A DNA stretch of 7,430 nt from Candidatus Caenarcanum sp. (GCA_020720345.1 DYOT01000059.1:1-7430); one strand, 5' to 3'; shown: positions 1-5,804, numbered from the stretch's first letter. The notes: generated by a model from the letters alone, not told the origin. Numbers and translations: made by a program.

Positions 1-14
1 TAGGATAATAAACA

Positions 15-1079
15 ATGCTTTCAAGCGAGTTTGAATATAATTTGCCCGAAGAATTAATTGCTGATTTTCCTTCTGCAAAAAGAGATGAATCAAATTTAAT
101 GATTCTGGACAGGCAAAATAAAACTTTTGAACATAAAAAATTTTATGAAATTATTGATTTTCTTGATGAAAACGATGTTCTTGTAATGAACAATACAAGG
201 GTTATCCCTGCACGCCTTTTTGGGAAAAAAATAACAGGTGGAGTTCTGGAAATATTTCTTCTGGAAAAAAAGTCTGAAAATAACTGGGAAGCTTTGATAA
301 GACCTTCAAAAAGAATAAAAGAGGACTTGTTTATTGAGTTTTCTGAAGAATTAAACGCGAAAATTCTTGAAAAATTGCCGAATAATAAGTGGCTTATTGA
401 GTTTATATTTCCTGAAACGGAAAAATTTGACGAAATATTGTTAAAATTTGGGAATATCCCGCTTCCTCCATATATTGAAAGAAAACGTGCAGCAGCTTTG
501 CAACCCAATGGTGAGGATATTAAAAAGTTTGATGTTGAAAGATATCAGACGGTTTATGCCGAAAATCCAGGCTCTGTTGCAGCTCCTACAGCAGGGCTTC
601 ATTTTACTCCTGAAATAATAGAAAAAATAAAACAAAAAGGCGTTGAAATATGTCATGTAACTTTGAATATAGGACTCGGGACATTTAAACCGGTAAAAAC
701 AGAAAGTATATTTGAGCATCAAATGGAAAGGGAATATTATCAAATTCCTGAATCCACCGCTAAAATATTAAATAACGCTAAGCAGCAGGGTAAAAATATA
801 GTTGCAGTAGGAACGACAACTGTTAGAACACTGGAATCCGCCTTTCATCATAACGGAAAAATTTCCGAAGCGTCAGGCTGGAGTCAGATGTTTATTTATC
901 CGGGATATAAATTTAATGTTATTGATAAGCTTATAACAAATTTTCATCTGCCAAAGTCAACATTAATTATGATGGTCTCAGCATTGGCAGGAAAAGATTT
1001 TATTTTTGCGGCCTACAAAGAAGCCATAGAGAAAAGCTATCGCTTTTACAGCTATGGCGATTGTATGTTGATTAAATAA
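15..1079 (+). CDS. queA: S-adenosylmethionine:tRNA ribosyltransferase-isomerase
   Basis: QueA transfers and isomerises the ribosyl part of S-adenosylmethionine onto 7-aminomethyl-7-deazaguanine at the wobble position (34) of tRNAs with GUN anticodons, giving epoxyqueuosine in the cytoplasm. The 354-residue protein has normal family length and the family motifs in order: an N-terminal F.Y.LPEELIA start, NNTRVIPARL (59-68), IPLPPYI (about 149-155), YQTVYA followed by VAAPTAGLHFT (188-198), HVTLNIGLGTFKPV (214-227), and a C-terminal NFHLPKSTL segment. The ATG is preceded by AGGA at 2-5 with 9 nt spacing, so this start is well supported. The TAG at 1-3 may be the end of an upstream gene, but too little is visible to say. 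It converges on the next gene with only 14 bp between the two stop codons. I see nothing broken or unusual in it; the identification is by motif and overall resemblance and is very secure. Confidence 0.97.
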   Translation: MLSSEFEYNLPEELIADFPSAKRDESNLMILDRQNKTFEHKKFYEIIDFLDENDVLVMNNTRVIPARLFGKKITGGVLEIFLLEKKSENNWEALIRPSKRIKEDLFIEFSEELNAKILEKLPNNKWLIEFIFPETEKFDEILLKFGNIPLPPYIERKRAAALQPNGEDIKKFDVERYQTVYAENPGSVAAPTAGLHFTPEIIEKIKQKGVEICHVTLNIGLGTFKPVKTESIFEHQMEREYYQIPESTAKILNNAKQQGKNIVAVGTTTVRTLESAFHHNGKISEASGWSQMFIYPGYKFNVIDKLITNFHLPKSTLIMMVSALAGKDFIFAAYKEAIEKSYRFYSYGDCMLIK

Positions 1080-1098
1080 TTTACGACTTTAAATTATT
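1075..1098. terminator. A/T hairpin over the queA/133-codon gene convergent stops
   Basis: A perfect 9-bp inverted repeat (AATAATTTA at 1075-1083, TAAATTATT at 1090-1098, 6-nt loop) covers both stop codons of the convergent genes. A bidirectional terminator would be placed here. The stem is entirely A/T and there is no clear T tract, so termination strength is doubtful. The arms nearly match those of a second hairpin at 1535-1558. Confidence 0.35.
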
Positions 1099-1495
1099 GA
1101 CAGAAGTCAGGATTGCTTTTTGGTCCTTTATTCCAGAATGCGTTCTCTCCTGAAATTACTGCTGATTCAGGCTCTCCTTTTTTATTACAAGACCCAAAAA
1201 TTGTGTTTTTTCGGGCATCTTCAAGTACTAATTTTGAACCTTTGCCAAGTTTAATATTATTTTCGTCCCCGACAACTTGGGTAGTACCTTTTGGAGGTAC
1301 TGAAATTTCAGCTTTTAATGCTTCAACGCAAGTATTTCCCAGATTATTTTGAAACACATTGATTTTACCTGACTGATCACTTGCGCTTACTGTGGTTCCG
1401 TCAGGAGCTTTGTAGCTTCCTTCATAAAAGCTGGCAATTTTTTCGTTGTAGCCATTAGCAACACACTGTGATGAAAATGGATTAATTCCGCCCAT
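1094..1495 (-). CDS. uncharacterised 133-residue protein with four cysteines
   Basis: I do not recognise the family. The start is convincing: ATG at 1493-1495 follows a strong Shine-Dalgarno GGGAGGA (1503-1509) at 7 nt spacing. The protein begins MGGINPFSSQ and has no hydrophobic signal peptide or membrane segment. It is rich in Gly, Asn, Ser and Lys and has short alternating hydrophobic stretches (for example EISVPP, SKLVLED, SAVISG) that suggest beta structure. Four cysteines are spread across it (C11, C56, C103, C132), the last next to the C-terminus; they could pair or bind metal, but no CxxC motif is present. It lies downstream of ffh on the same strand with a 177-bp gap and its own promoter candidate, so it is probably a separate transcript. 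An overlapping + strand frame of 79 codons is a shadow. Confidence that this is a real gene comes from the ribosome site, the position and the snug convergent end with queA. Confidence 0.72.
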   Translation of the reverse strand: MGGINPFSSQCVANGYNEKIASFYEGSYKAPDGTTVSASDQSGKINVFQNNLGNTCVEALKAEISVPPKGTTQVVGDENNIKLGKGSKLVLEDARKNTIFGSCNKKGEPESAVISGENAFWNKGPKSNPDFCQ

Positions 1496-1502
1496 AAATA
1501 AT

Positions 1503-1509
1503 TCCTCCC
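1503..1509 (-). promoter_or_regulatory. strong Shine-Dalgarno of the 133-codon gene
   Basis: The minus strand reads GGGAGGA here, 7 nt before the ATG. It is one of the two strongest ribosome sites in the window (the other serves the GTG start at 5817), which suggests efficient translation of an otherwise unrecognised gene. Confidence 0.75.
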
Positions 1510-1534
1510 TTTTATCTATAACCTAAAATACAAA

Positions 1535-1558
1535 AATAATTTTAAATACAAAATTATT
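1535..1558. repeat. A/T hairpin in the leader of the 133-codon gene
   Basis: A perfect 9-bp inverted repeat (AATAATTTT at 1535-1543, AAAATTATT at 1550-1558) with a 6-nt loop lies in the probable 5' untranslated region. Eight of nine arm bases and the loop length match the hairpin at 1075-1098 beyond the gene's other end. On the minus strand it is followed by a run of five T, so weak attenuation is possible. The role is unknown. Confidence 0.45.
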
Positions 1559-1563
1559 CCTCT

Positions 1564-1593
1564 CTTATATTTATAAAAACAAGAAGTTGTAAA
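1564..1593 (-). promoter_or_regulatory. candidate sigma-70 promoter for the 133-codon gene
   Basis: On the minus strand a TTTACA box (1588-1593, 5 of 6 to TTGACA) is followed after 18 nt by TATAAG (1564-1569, 5 of 6 to TATAAT). Transcription would begin near 1557 and read into the hairpin at 1535-1558. The surroundings are very A/T-rich, so chance matches are likely and this is only a candidate. Confidence 0.35.
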
Positions 1594-1660
1594 AAATTGC
1601 TATTTTGTTAAAAGAATTTTTTCAATATAAAGGTTTTTTGAAGGATTGATGACTTATCAG

Positions 1661-1674
1661 GAAGCGAATGCTTC
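1661..1674 (-). terminator. weak hairpin at the 3' end of ffh
   Basis: A 5-bp stem (GAAGC at 1661-1665, GCTTC at 1670-1674) with a 4-nt loop overlaps the ffh stop codon. No T tract follows on the minus strand, so this is a poor intrinsic terminator; no better one is visible between ffh and the 133-codon gene. Confidence 0.15.
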
Positions 1675-3061
1675 AAAATTTTGGAAAGTTGCCGCGCATA
1701 TTTTTCATCTGCTGCATCATTCCCTGAGGATTTTTCATTCCGTGAGGCATTTTTCCGCCTTTGGTAAAATCAGTCATTTTTTTCATCATTTTTTTCATAT
1801 TTTCAAATTCTTTTAAAAACCTGTTAAGCTCATGTACGCTGACTCCACTGCCTGTAGCAACTCTTTTTCTTCTGCTTGGATTCAAAATATCAGGCTTGCG
1901 TCTTTCTTTTATAGTCATGCTATTAACCATGGCTTCAATTTTTTGAAGATGTCCTTCTCCGGCATGTGCAATAGTTTGTCTCTGATCTTTGGAAATTCCC
2001 GGGATAGGAAGCATTCCTAATATCTGGTCAAGTGAGCCCAGCGATTTCATTTGCTTTTGAATAGTCATAAAGTCTTCGAGAGAAAACTCTTTTTTTCTCA
2101 TTTTTCTCTCAAGTTCTTTTGCCTGGTCTATATCAAAATTTTCCTGCGCTTTTTCAACAAGGCTGATAATATCGCCCATTCCGAGAATTCTTTGCGCCAT
2201 CCTGTCAGGATAAAAAGGTTCAAGAGCGTCAAGTTTTTCACCCATGCCGGCGAATTTAACAGGCTGTCCTGTAGCGTGGACAATACTTAAGGCTGCGCCG
2301 CCTCTGGCATCACCGTCAAGCTTAGTAAGGACAAGTCCTGTGATTCCCAACTGTTCGTTAAATGTTTGTGCAACGTTTACAGCTTCCTGCCCCATCATCG
2401 AGTCAACAACAAGAAGTTTTTCGGCAGGCTCGAGAAGCCTGTCTATTATTACAAGCTCTGCCATTAAAGCTGTATCAATCTGAAGCCGCCCTGCTGTATC
2501 GACAATTACGGTATTATATCCGTTTTGTCTGGCATGTTCTATTGCAGAAGTTGCGATTTGCCTGACATCTGTGCTTCCCTCGATTGTAAACACAGGAATA
2601 TTAACCTGTTTGCCGAGGGATTCAAGCTGTTTAATTGCTGCCGGTCTGTATACGTCAGCCGCTACTAAAAGTGGATTTCTGCCGTCTTTTCTCAGTTTTA
2701 ATCCCAGTTTTGCTGCGGTTGTTGTTTTACCTGAACCCTGAAGCCCGAAAAGCATAACTATATTTGGTCTGCCTTCTGTAGAAAGCGGTTTATTTTCGCC
2801 TCCCAAAAGTTCCCTTAGTTCGTCATAAACTACTTTAACCAGTTGCTGACCGGGGGAGACGCTTTTTATGACTTCCTGTCCTTCGGCTTTGTCTTTTATA
2901 TTGGAAATAAAAGATTTAACGGCTTTCAGGCTGACATCTGCTTCGAGTAAAGCTCTTCTTACTTCTCGCAGAGCGTCCGCTATATTTTCTTCGGTAAGCT
3001 GGTTTTGCCCCTGTGCTTTTTTTATGACTTCCTGTAGCCTATCTGATAAACTTTCAAACAT
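1673..3061 (-). CDS. ffh: signal recognition particle protein Ffh (SRP54 homologue)
   Basis: Ffh binds 4.5S RNA and the hydrophobic signal sequences of nascent chains, then docks with FtsY at the membrane; both are GTPases that activate each other. The 462-residue protein has the N domain (1-90), the G domain with P-loop GLQGSGKTT (106-114), DVYRPAA (136-142), DTAGR (188-192), TKLDGDARGG (246-255) and GMGEKLDALEPF (272-283), and then the methionine-rich M domain. The RNA-binding motif is intact: SRRKRVATGSGVSV (396-409), followed by a helix with KKMMKKM. The tail to residue 462 is rich in Met, Lys and Gly and ends NFPKF. The ATG is preceded by AAAGG. It starts 13 bp after the MNT gene ends, so it is probably co-transcribed with the HEPT/MNT pair. 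The common bacterial neighbour rpsP is not found downstream. Length and motifs are normal, and identification is secure. Confidence 0.97.
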   Translation of the reverse strand: MFESLSDRLQEVIKKAQGQNQLTEENIADALREVRRALLEADVSLKAVKSFISNIKDKAEGQEVIKSVSPGQQLVKVVYDELRELLGGENKPLSTEGRPNIVMLFGLQGSGKTTTAAKLGLKLRKDGRNPLLVAADVYRPAAIKQLESLGKQVNIPVFTIEGSTDVRQIATSAIEHARQNGYNTVIVDTAGRLQIDTALMAELVIIDRLLEPAEKLLVVDSMMGQEAVNVAQTFNEQLGITGLVLTKLDGDARGGAALSIVHATGQPVKFAGMGEKLDALEPFYPDRMAQRILGMGDIISLVEKAQENFDIDQAKELERKMRKKEFSLEDFMTIQKQMKSLGSLDQILGMLPIPGISKDQRQTIAHAGEGHLQKIEAMVNSMTIKERRKPDILNPSRRKRVATGSGVSVHELNRFLKEFENMKKMMKKMTDFTKGGKMPHGMKNPQGMMQQMKNMRGNFPKF

Positions 3062-3074
3062 TTATTTATACCTT

Positions 3075-3392
3075 TTATATTTTTATATTTTCTCTTTTGT
3101 AAAAAGTTTTTCCAACCTTGTCGACGTGTTCTTTTAGATTATCATTAGAAATTGTATTATAGTCTATTACATCAAACTTATAAGGCGTGGGCAACTGTTC
3201 AATTCCGTATGAAATCTTAGACAATAGGCTGTATTCGATATTTCCGTATAAAACAATATCAATATCTGAGCCTTTTCGATAGTTTCCCTTCGCTCGTGAG
3301 CCGTAAATTTTAACTTCTTCCACTTCGGGAAATTTTTCAAAAAATTCTATTAAAATATTTGTTATTTTTTCCGACAGCCCGAATTCATTCAT
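3075..3392 (-). CDS. MNT-type minimal nucleotidyltransferase, putative MntA-like antitoxin
   Basis: This 105-residue protein is a single-domain member of the DNA polymerase beta-like nucleotidyltransferase superfamily. It carries the complete active-site signature GSX10DXD (G31, S32, D43, D45) and a third metal-binding aspartate in YKFDVIDY (D74). In studied MNT/HEPT pairs the MNT protein neutralises the HEPT RNase by transferring AMP onto a tyrosine beside its catalytic motif; that role is inferred here from family and neighbour. Its ATG overlaps the end of the HEPT gene by 8 nt (3385-3392, sequence ATGAATGA), and AAAAGG (3401-3406) lies 8 nt upstream inside the HEPT gene, so the two should be translationally coupled. 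Its stop is 13 bp from the ffh start. The pair is visibly more A/T-rich than the flanking ffh and ftsY, which fits later acquisition. The family call is secure; the antitoxin role is likely but unproven. Confidence 0.9.
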   Translation of the reverse strand: MNEFGLSEKITNILIEFFEKFPEVEEVKIYGSRAKGNYRKGSDIDIVLYGNIEYSLLSKISYGIEQLPTPYKFDVIDYNTISNDNLKEHVDKVGKTFYKRENIKI

Positions 3393-3798
3393 TAATTTTA
3401 CCTTTTAGATGAGCATAAGTTTTTTTTAATTCAAAAAAATAAATTTCGTTTATTTTATCAATAATAAGGTTTGATTTTTCTTCGCTGTATTCGTGAGAAG
3501 TGGAATTTCTATCCTTTAACATATCAATCCATAGTTCGCCATTATCTATAATATTTGTGGCAAAAGCTTCTTTAATAACATTATTTGGTGTAACTTCCTT
3601 AAATAAAACGTTGTTGTATTCAAGGTAGTCTTTTAAGACTTTCCAGCAAAGTTCCATTGCCATTTCATAAGCTTGAACTGTTGCCATTTTAATAAGAATA
3701 TTATCATGGTCTTTATTTAATGCGTCTAAAGCATATTTTAAGTTATTATATGCTCTTTCAAAATTCTCGAATCGCTGCTTCCATCTTATATCTGTCAT
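3385..3798 (-). CDS. HEPT-domain protein of the HI0074 type, putative HepT-like RNase toxin
   Basis: The 137-residue, mostly helical protein resembles the HI0074 group, annotated in databases as nucleotidyltransferase substrate-binding protein. Family features are the RWKQRFENF start (residues 5-13), AYEMAMELCWKVLKDYLE (43-60), a central TPNNVIKEAF (70-79), and LKDRNSTSHEY (94-104). The last contains the HEPT ribonuclease motif RX4HXY intact (R97, H102, Y104). In the Shewanella pair the motif tyrosine is the residue modified by the partner MNT enzyme; by analogy Y104 is the predicted target. An AGGA ribosome site lies about 9 nt before the ATG. It is the first gene after the 169-bp spacer downstream of ftsY and overlaps the MNT gene by 8 nt. 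Members of this group may be toxins or only substrate-binding partners; the intact motif favours a toxin, but the sequence cannot prove it. Confidence 0.9.
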   Translation of the reverse strand: MTDIRWKQRFENFERAYNNLKYALDALNKDHDNILIKMATVQAYEMAMELCWKVLKDYLEYNNVLFKEVTPNNVIKEAFATNIIDNGELWIDMLKDRNSTSHEYSEEKSNLIIDKINEIYFFELKKTYAHLKGKINE

Positions 3799-3840
3799 TT
3801 ATATTTTTCCTGTTTTTATATTTTTCTTCTTAAGATATTA

Positions 3841-3885
3841 TGTCATGCTAGATTTTCTTTTGTCATGCTGAACTTGATTCAGCAT
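3841..3885. repeat. palindromic repeat, likely a dispersed intergenic element
   Basis: A perfect 8-bp stem (ATGCTGAA at 3865-3872, TTCAGCAT at 3878-3885) with a 5-nt loop lies in the ftsY-HEPT spacer. TGTCATGCT occurs twice, at 3841-3849 and 3861-3869, exactly 20 bp apart, the second running into the stem. From memory, sequences of the form GTCATGCTGAA...TTCAGCATCT recur as short intergenic repeats in many bacterial genomes, so this is probably one copy of a dispersed family. Neither strand has a T tract after the stem, so it is not an obvious terminator. Confidence 0.55.
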
Positions 3886-3900
3886 CTATCCGGTTTTGGA

Positions 3901-3930
3901 ATTATAGTCTTAAATTGTTTTATGGGTAAA
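3901..3930 (-). promoter_or_regulatory. candidate promoter for HEPT-MNT-ffh
   Basis: The minus strand has a perfect TATAAT at 3901-3906, with TTTACC (3925-3930, 4 of 6 to TTGACA) 18 nt upstream. Transcription would begin near 3894, between ftsY and the HEPT gene, and would place the palindromic repeat in the leader. If active, it would give the toxin-antitoxin pair and ffh a start site separate from that of nusB-ftsY. Confidence 0.4.
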
Positions 3931-3938
3931 CCCTGAAA
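3919..3938. promoter_or_regulatory. inverted repeat over the -35 box, possible operator
   Basis: TTTATGGGT (3919-3927) and ACCCTGAAA (3930-3938) form an imperfect inverted repeat, 7 of 9 pairs, around a 2-nt centre. It covers the candidate -35 box of the HEPT-MNT-ffh promoter, where an autoregulatory operator would be expected for a toxin-antitoxin module. The function is inference. Confidence 0.28.
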
Positions 3939-3967
3939 TAAGTTCATTGTTACAGGAAAGTGGTGAT

Positions 3968-4930
3968 TTAAAACAAAGCCTCGATGAAGTCATCGGCGTT
4001 GAAATCCCGTAAGTCTTCCATCTTCTCGCCAATACCGACAAGCTTCACAGGTAAATTAAATTCCTTCGCAATTCCGAAAATTACCCCGCCTTTGGCAGTG
4101 CCGTCCAGCTTGGTAAGCCCCACGCAGGTCAAATTCACAGCTTCCTTGAAAACTTCCGCCTGCTTTAGCCCGTTCTGTCCGGTTGTTGCATCCAATACAA
4201 GAATCGATTCGGCAAGATATTCGGATGCTTCTTTATCTATGACTTTTTTAATCTTTCCAAGTTCCTGCATAAGGTTAAACTTGTTATGAAGCCTTCCGGC
4301 AGTGTCTATAAGCAAAATATCATAATTTTCTTCACGGGCTTTTTTTATAGCGTCAAAAACAACCGAAGCAGGGTCTGCGCCGTCCTGCCTGACAATGTCA
4401 GCGCCGGCTCTGTTTGCCCAGATTTCAAGCTGTTCTTCTGCCGCCGCCCTAAAAGTATCTCCCGCAGCCACAAGGACTTTTTTGCCCTGAAGCCTGAACC
4501 TGTAGGCAAGTTTTCCGATTAAAGTAGTCTTTCCTGAGCCGTTTACTCCGGTAATCAATAAAATATTAAGCTGACCTTCTTTTAAATTAAGATTATATGA
4601 GCCGGGAGTTTTCATAATCTCGGTGAATTCAGTTTTCAGGTATTCGTTTAATTTGTCAGGTCTTGTCTGATTTTTGTTTTTTCTAAGTTTATCAACGACA
4701 TAAACAGTTGTGTTCACTCCGAGATCAGCCCTGATAAGTTTTTCTTCGAGCAGATCAAGCATGTCATCATCTATTTCTTCTTTTCCAACGCCGAGGGAAA
4801 AAATGTTAGAGCTAAAAAATTCGCTGGTTTTTGAAACAGCCTGTTTTAAGCCTTCAAACGAAATTCCGAAGGCTTCTTTTTGGATATTTTCAGGTTTATT
4901 TTCTTCTTTTTTTCCAAAAAAATTGAACAT
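3968..4930 (-). CDS. ftsY: signal recognition particle receptor FtsY
   Basis: FtsY is the membrane-associated SRP receptor GTPase that receives ribosome-Ffh complexes and hands them to the Sec translocon. At 320 residues it is a compact form without the long acidic A domain of the E. coli protein. A short N-terminus with MFNFFGKK and a helix around residues 20-45 could attach to the membrane. The NG domain follows, with P-loop GVNGSGKTT (128-136), DTFRAAAEEQL (158-168), DTAGR (209-213), TKLDGTAKGG (273-282) and GIGEKMEDL (299-307), ending normally in FIEALF. The DTFRAAA form and the short C-terminus distinguish it from Ffh. Its ATG shares one base with the nusB stop (TAATG at 4930), so translation is coupled to nusB. 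A 169-bp spacer separates it from the HEPT gene downstream. The identification is secure. Confidence 0.97.
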   Translation of the reverse strand: MFNFFGKKEENKPENIQKEAFGISFEGLKQAVSKTSEFFSSNIFSLGVGKEEIDDDMLDLLEEKLIRADLGVNTTVYVVDKLRKNKNQTRPDKLNEYLKTEFTEIMKTPGSYNLNLKEGQLNILLITGVNGSGKTTLIGKLAYRFRLQGKKVLVAAGDTFRAAAEEQLEIWANRAGADIVRQDGADPASVVFDAIKKAREENYDILLIDTAGRLHNKFNLMQELGKIKKVIDKEASEYLAESILVLDATTGQNGLKQAEVFKEAVNLTCVGLTKLDGTAKGGVIFGIAKEFNLPVKLVGIGEKMEDLRDFNADDFIEALF

Positions 4931-5607
4931 TAAGCCAGTTTCTTTATGCCTTTCTTTTCTTCGTAAACCTGTCTTAAAATGCCGTTAATAAAACTGGAAC
5001 TTTCTTCCGAACCGTATTTTTTGGCAAGCTCCACAGCTTCGTTAATTGAAACTGCATCCGGTATATTTTCATCTTCCAGAAATAAAAGTTCAACAATGGA
5101 TATTCTGAGAATATCCCTGTCAATTTTCATTAGTCTTTCTACGTCCCAACCTTTTGAATACTTGTTAATAGTCTCATCAATTGTTTTTTTGTTTTCAATA
5201 AAAGATTTAACAAGCTTTGTACAATATTCTTTAACCTCTTCTCTTTCAGACATGCCGGAAATAGTAACTATATCCATAGCTGCATATATTTTTTCGGCAG
5301 CTTCAAGAAGCGTGTCAATTCTTCCTGTCATATCGGAAGTCATAGGAACAGCGACAGGAATAATGGCTTCTTCCATTGGTTTTTCCATATTGTCAGAATG
5401 GTCGATTTCATAATTTTGAATATATTCGCGAATTTTCGACAGTTCTCTGACAGAAGACTGCAAATTGCTTTCAGCTTCCTTTGTCAAAGTATCGACAGAT
5501 TTTTCTATAATATCGAGAATATCTTGATTTTCGTGCTTTTGAACTTCCTTGCCCAGTTGGGAAAAGGTCAACAATGATAATTCTCTTGCTGCTGTTCTCC
5601 TGTTCAC
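4930..5607 (-). CDS. nusB: transcription antitermination factor NusB, long cyanobacterial-type form
   Basis: NusB with NusE (S10) binds boxA RNA and supports antitermination, chiefly in rRNA operons. The family core is clear: RRTAARELSLLTFSQL at residues 3-18, then IDRDILRISIVELLFL (162-177), SINEAVELAKKYG (187-199) and FINGILRQV (206-214). The protein has 225 residues against about 140 in E. coli. The extra length lies between the first helix and about residue 150; it is charged and probably helical, with a proline/valine-rich stretch (IIPVAVP) near 85-91. I associate this architecture with cyanobacterial NusB. The start is GTG (5605-5607) with AGAGG (5617-5621) 9 nt upstream and no better start nearby. 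It is the first gene of the minus-strand cluster and overlaps ftsY by one base. The identification is strong; what the insertion does is unknown. Confidence 0.94.
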   Translation of the reverse strand: MNRRTAARELSLLTFSQLGKEVQKHENQDILDIIEKSVDTLTKEAESNLQSSVRELSKIREYIQNYEIDHSDNMEKPMEEAIIPVAVPMTSDMTGRIDTLLEAAEKIYAAMDIVTISGMSEREEVKEYCTKLVKSFIENKKTIDETINKYSKGWDVERLMKIDRDILRISIVELLFLEDENIPDAVSINEAVELAKKYGSEESSSFINGILRQVYEEKKGIKKLA

Positions 5608-5616
5608 CTGTTTTAG

Positions 5617-5621
5617 CCTCT
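5617..5621 (-). promoter_or_regulatory. ribosome site fixing the nusB GTG start
   Basis: The minus strand reads AGAGG 9 nt before GTG. Because there is no ATG in the right place for the conserved RRxAREL start, this site decides in favour of the GTG codon at 5605-5607. Confidence 0.65.
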
Positions 5622-5646
5622 TTTAATGATTTATTTTACAACTTCA

Positions 5647-5674
5647 TTAATACATAAAAATGCAGTATTGTCAT
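5647..5674 (-). promoter_or_regulatory. candidate nusB-ftsY promoter
   Basis: On the minus strand ATGACA (5669-5674, 5 of 6 to TTGACA) is followed after 16 nt by TATTAA (5647-5652, 4 of 6 to TATAAT). It lies about 40 bp before the nusB start in the 209-bp divergent spacer. This is a modest match only. Confidence 0.3.
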
Positions 5675-5740
5675 TCGTAATGCTTTCTTTTACAACAATT
5701 AAGATATAAAATTTAGCTTAAAGTTTCGATACAAGAAGGA

Positions 5741-5767
5741 TGCAAAAATACAATAAAATTTGCAAAT
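5741..5767. promoter_or_regulatory. repeated TGCAAA half-sites, possible operator
   Basis: TGCAAA occurs at 5741-5746 and 5761-5766, 20 bp apart. The second copy sits inside a perfect 10-bp palindrome, ATTTGCAAAT (5758-5767), ending 4 bp before the TATAAT box of the 105-codon gene. The spacing of about two helical turns on one DNA face suits a dimeric regulator. This is suggestive only in A/T-rich DNA. Confidence 0.3.
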
Positions 5768-5771
5768 ATAT

Positions 5772-5777
5772 TATAAT
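5772..5777 (+). promoter_or_regulatory. candidate -10 box for the 105-codon gene
   Basis: A perfect TATAAT stands 39 bp before the GTG start. The hexamer at the expected -35 position (5749-5754, TACAAT) is poor, so the promoter may need an activator, or may be fortuitous. Confidence 0.4.
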
Positions 5778-5804
5778 AAGGATAGTTCAAAATTAAATAG
5801 GAAG

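Noticed and set aside
143..743. Two minus-strand frames of 121 and 100 codons within queA
   Set aside because: They lie antisense to the conserved QueA coding region and look like low-complexity shadow translations.
1031..1062. AGCTATCGC / AGCTATGGCGAT repeat near the end of queA
   Set aside because: It lies in codons for the conserved-length QueA C-terminus (KSYRFYSYGDC), where the repeated Ser-Tyr codons explain it.
1661..1674. Hairpin at the ffh stop considered as a proper intrinsic terminator
   Set aside because: Only 5 bp of stem and no T tract after it; kept only as a low-confidence feature.
3799..3967. 4.5S RNA or other structured RNA in the ftsY-HEPT spacer
   Set aside because: No GGAA/AGCA-type SRP RNA core or long helix is present; the only structures are the 8-bp repeat hairpin and the short inverted repeat.
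4979..5413. 144-codon plus-strand frame inside nusB
   Set aside because: Antisense to a clearly conserved gene, Ser/Ile-rich as expected from reversed codons, and without recognisable motifs.
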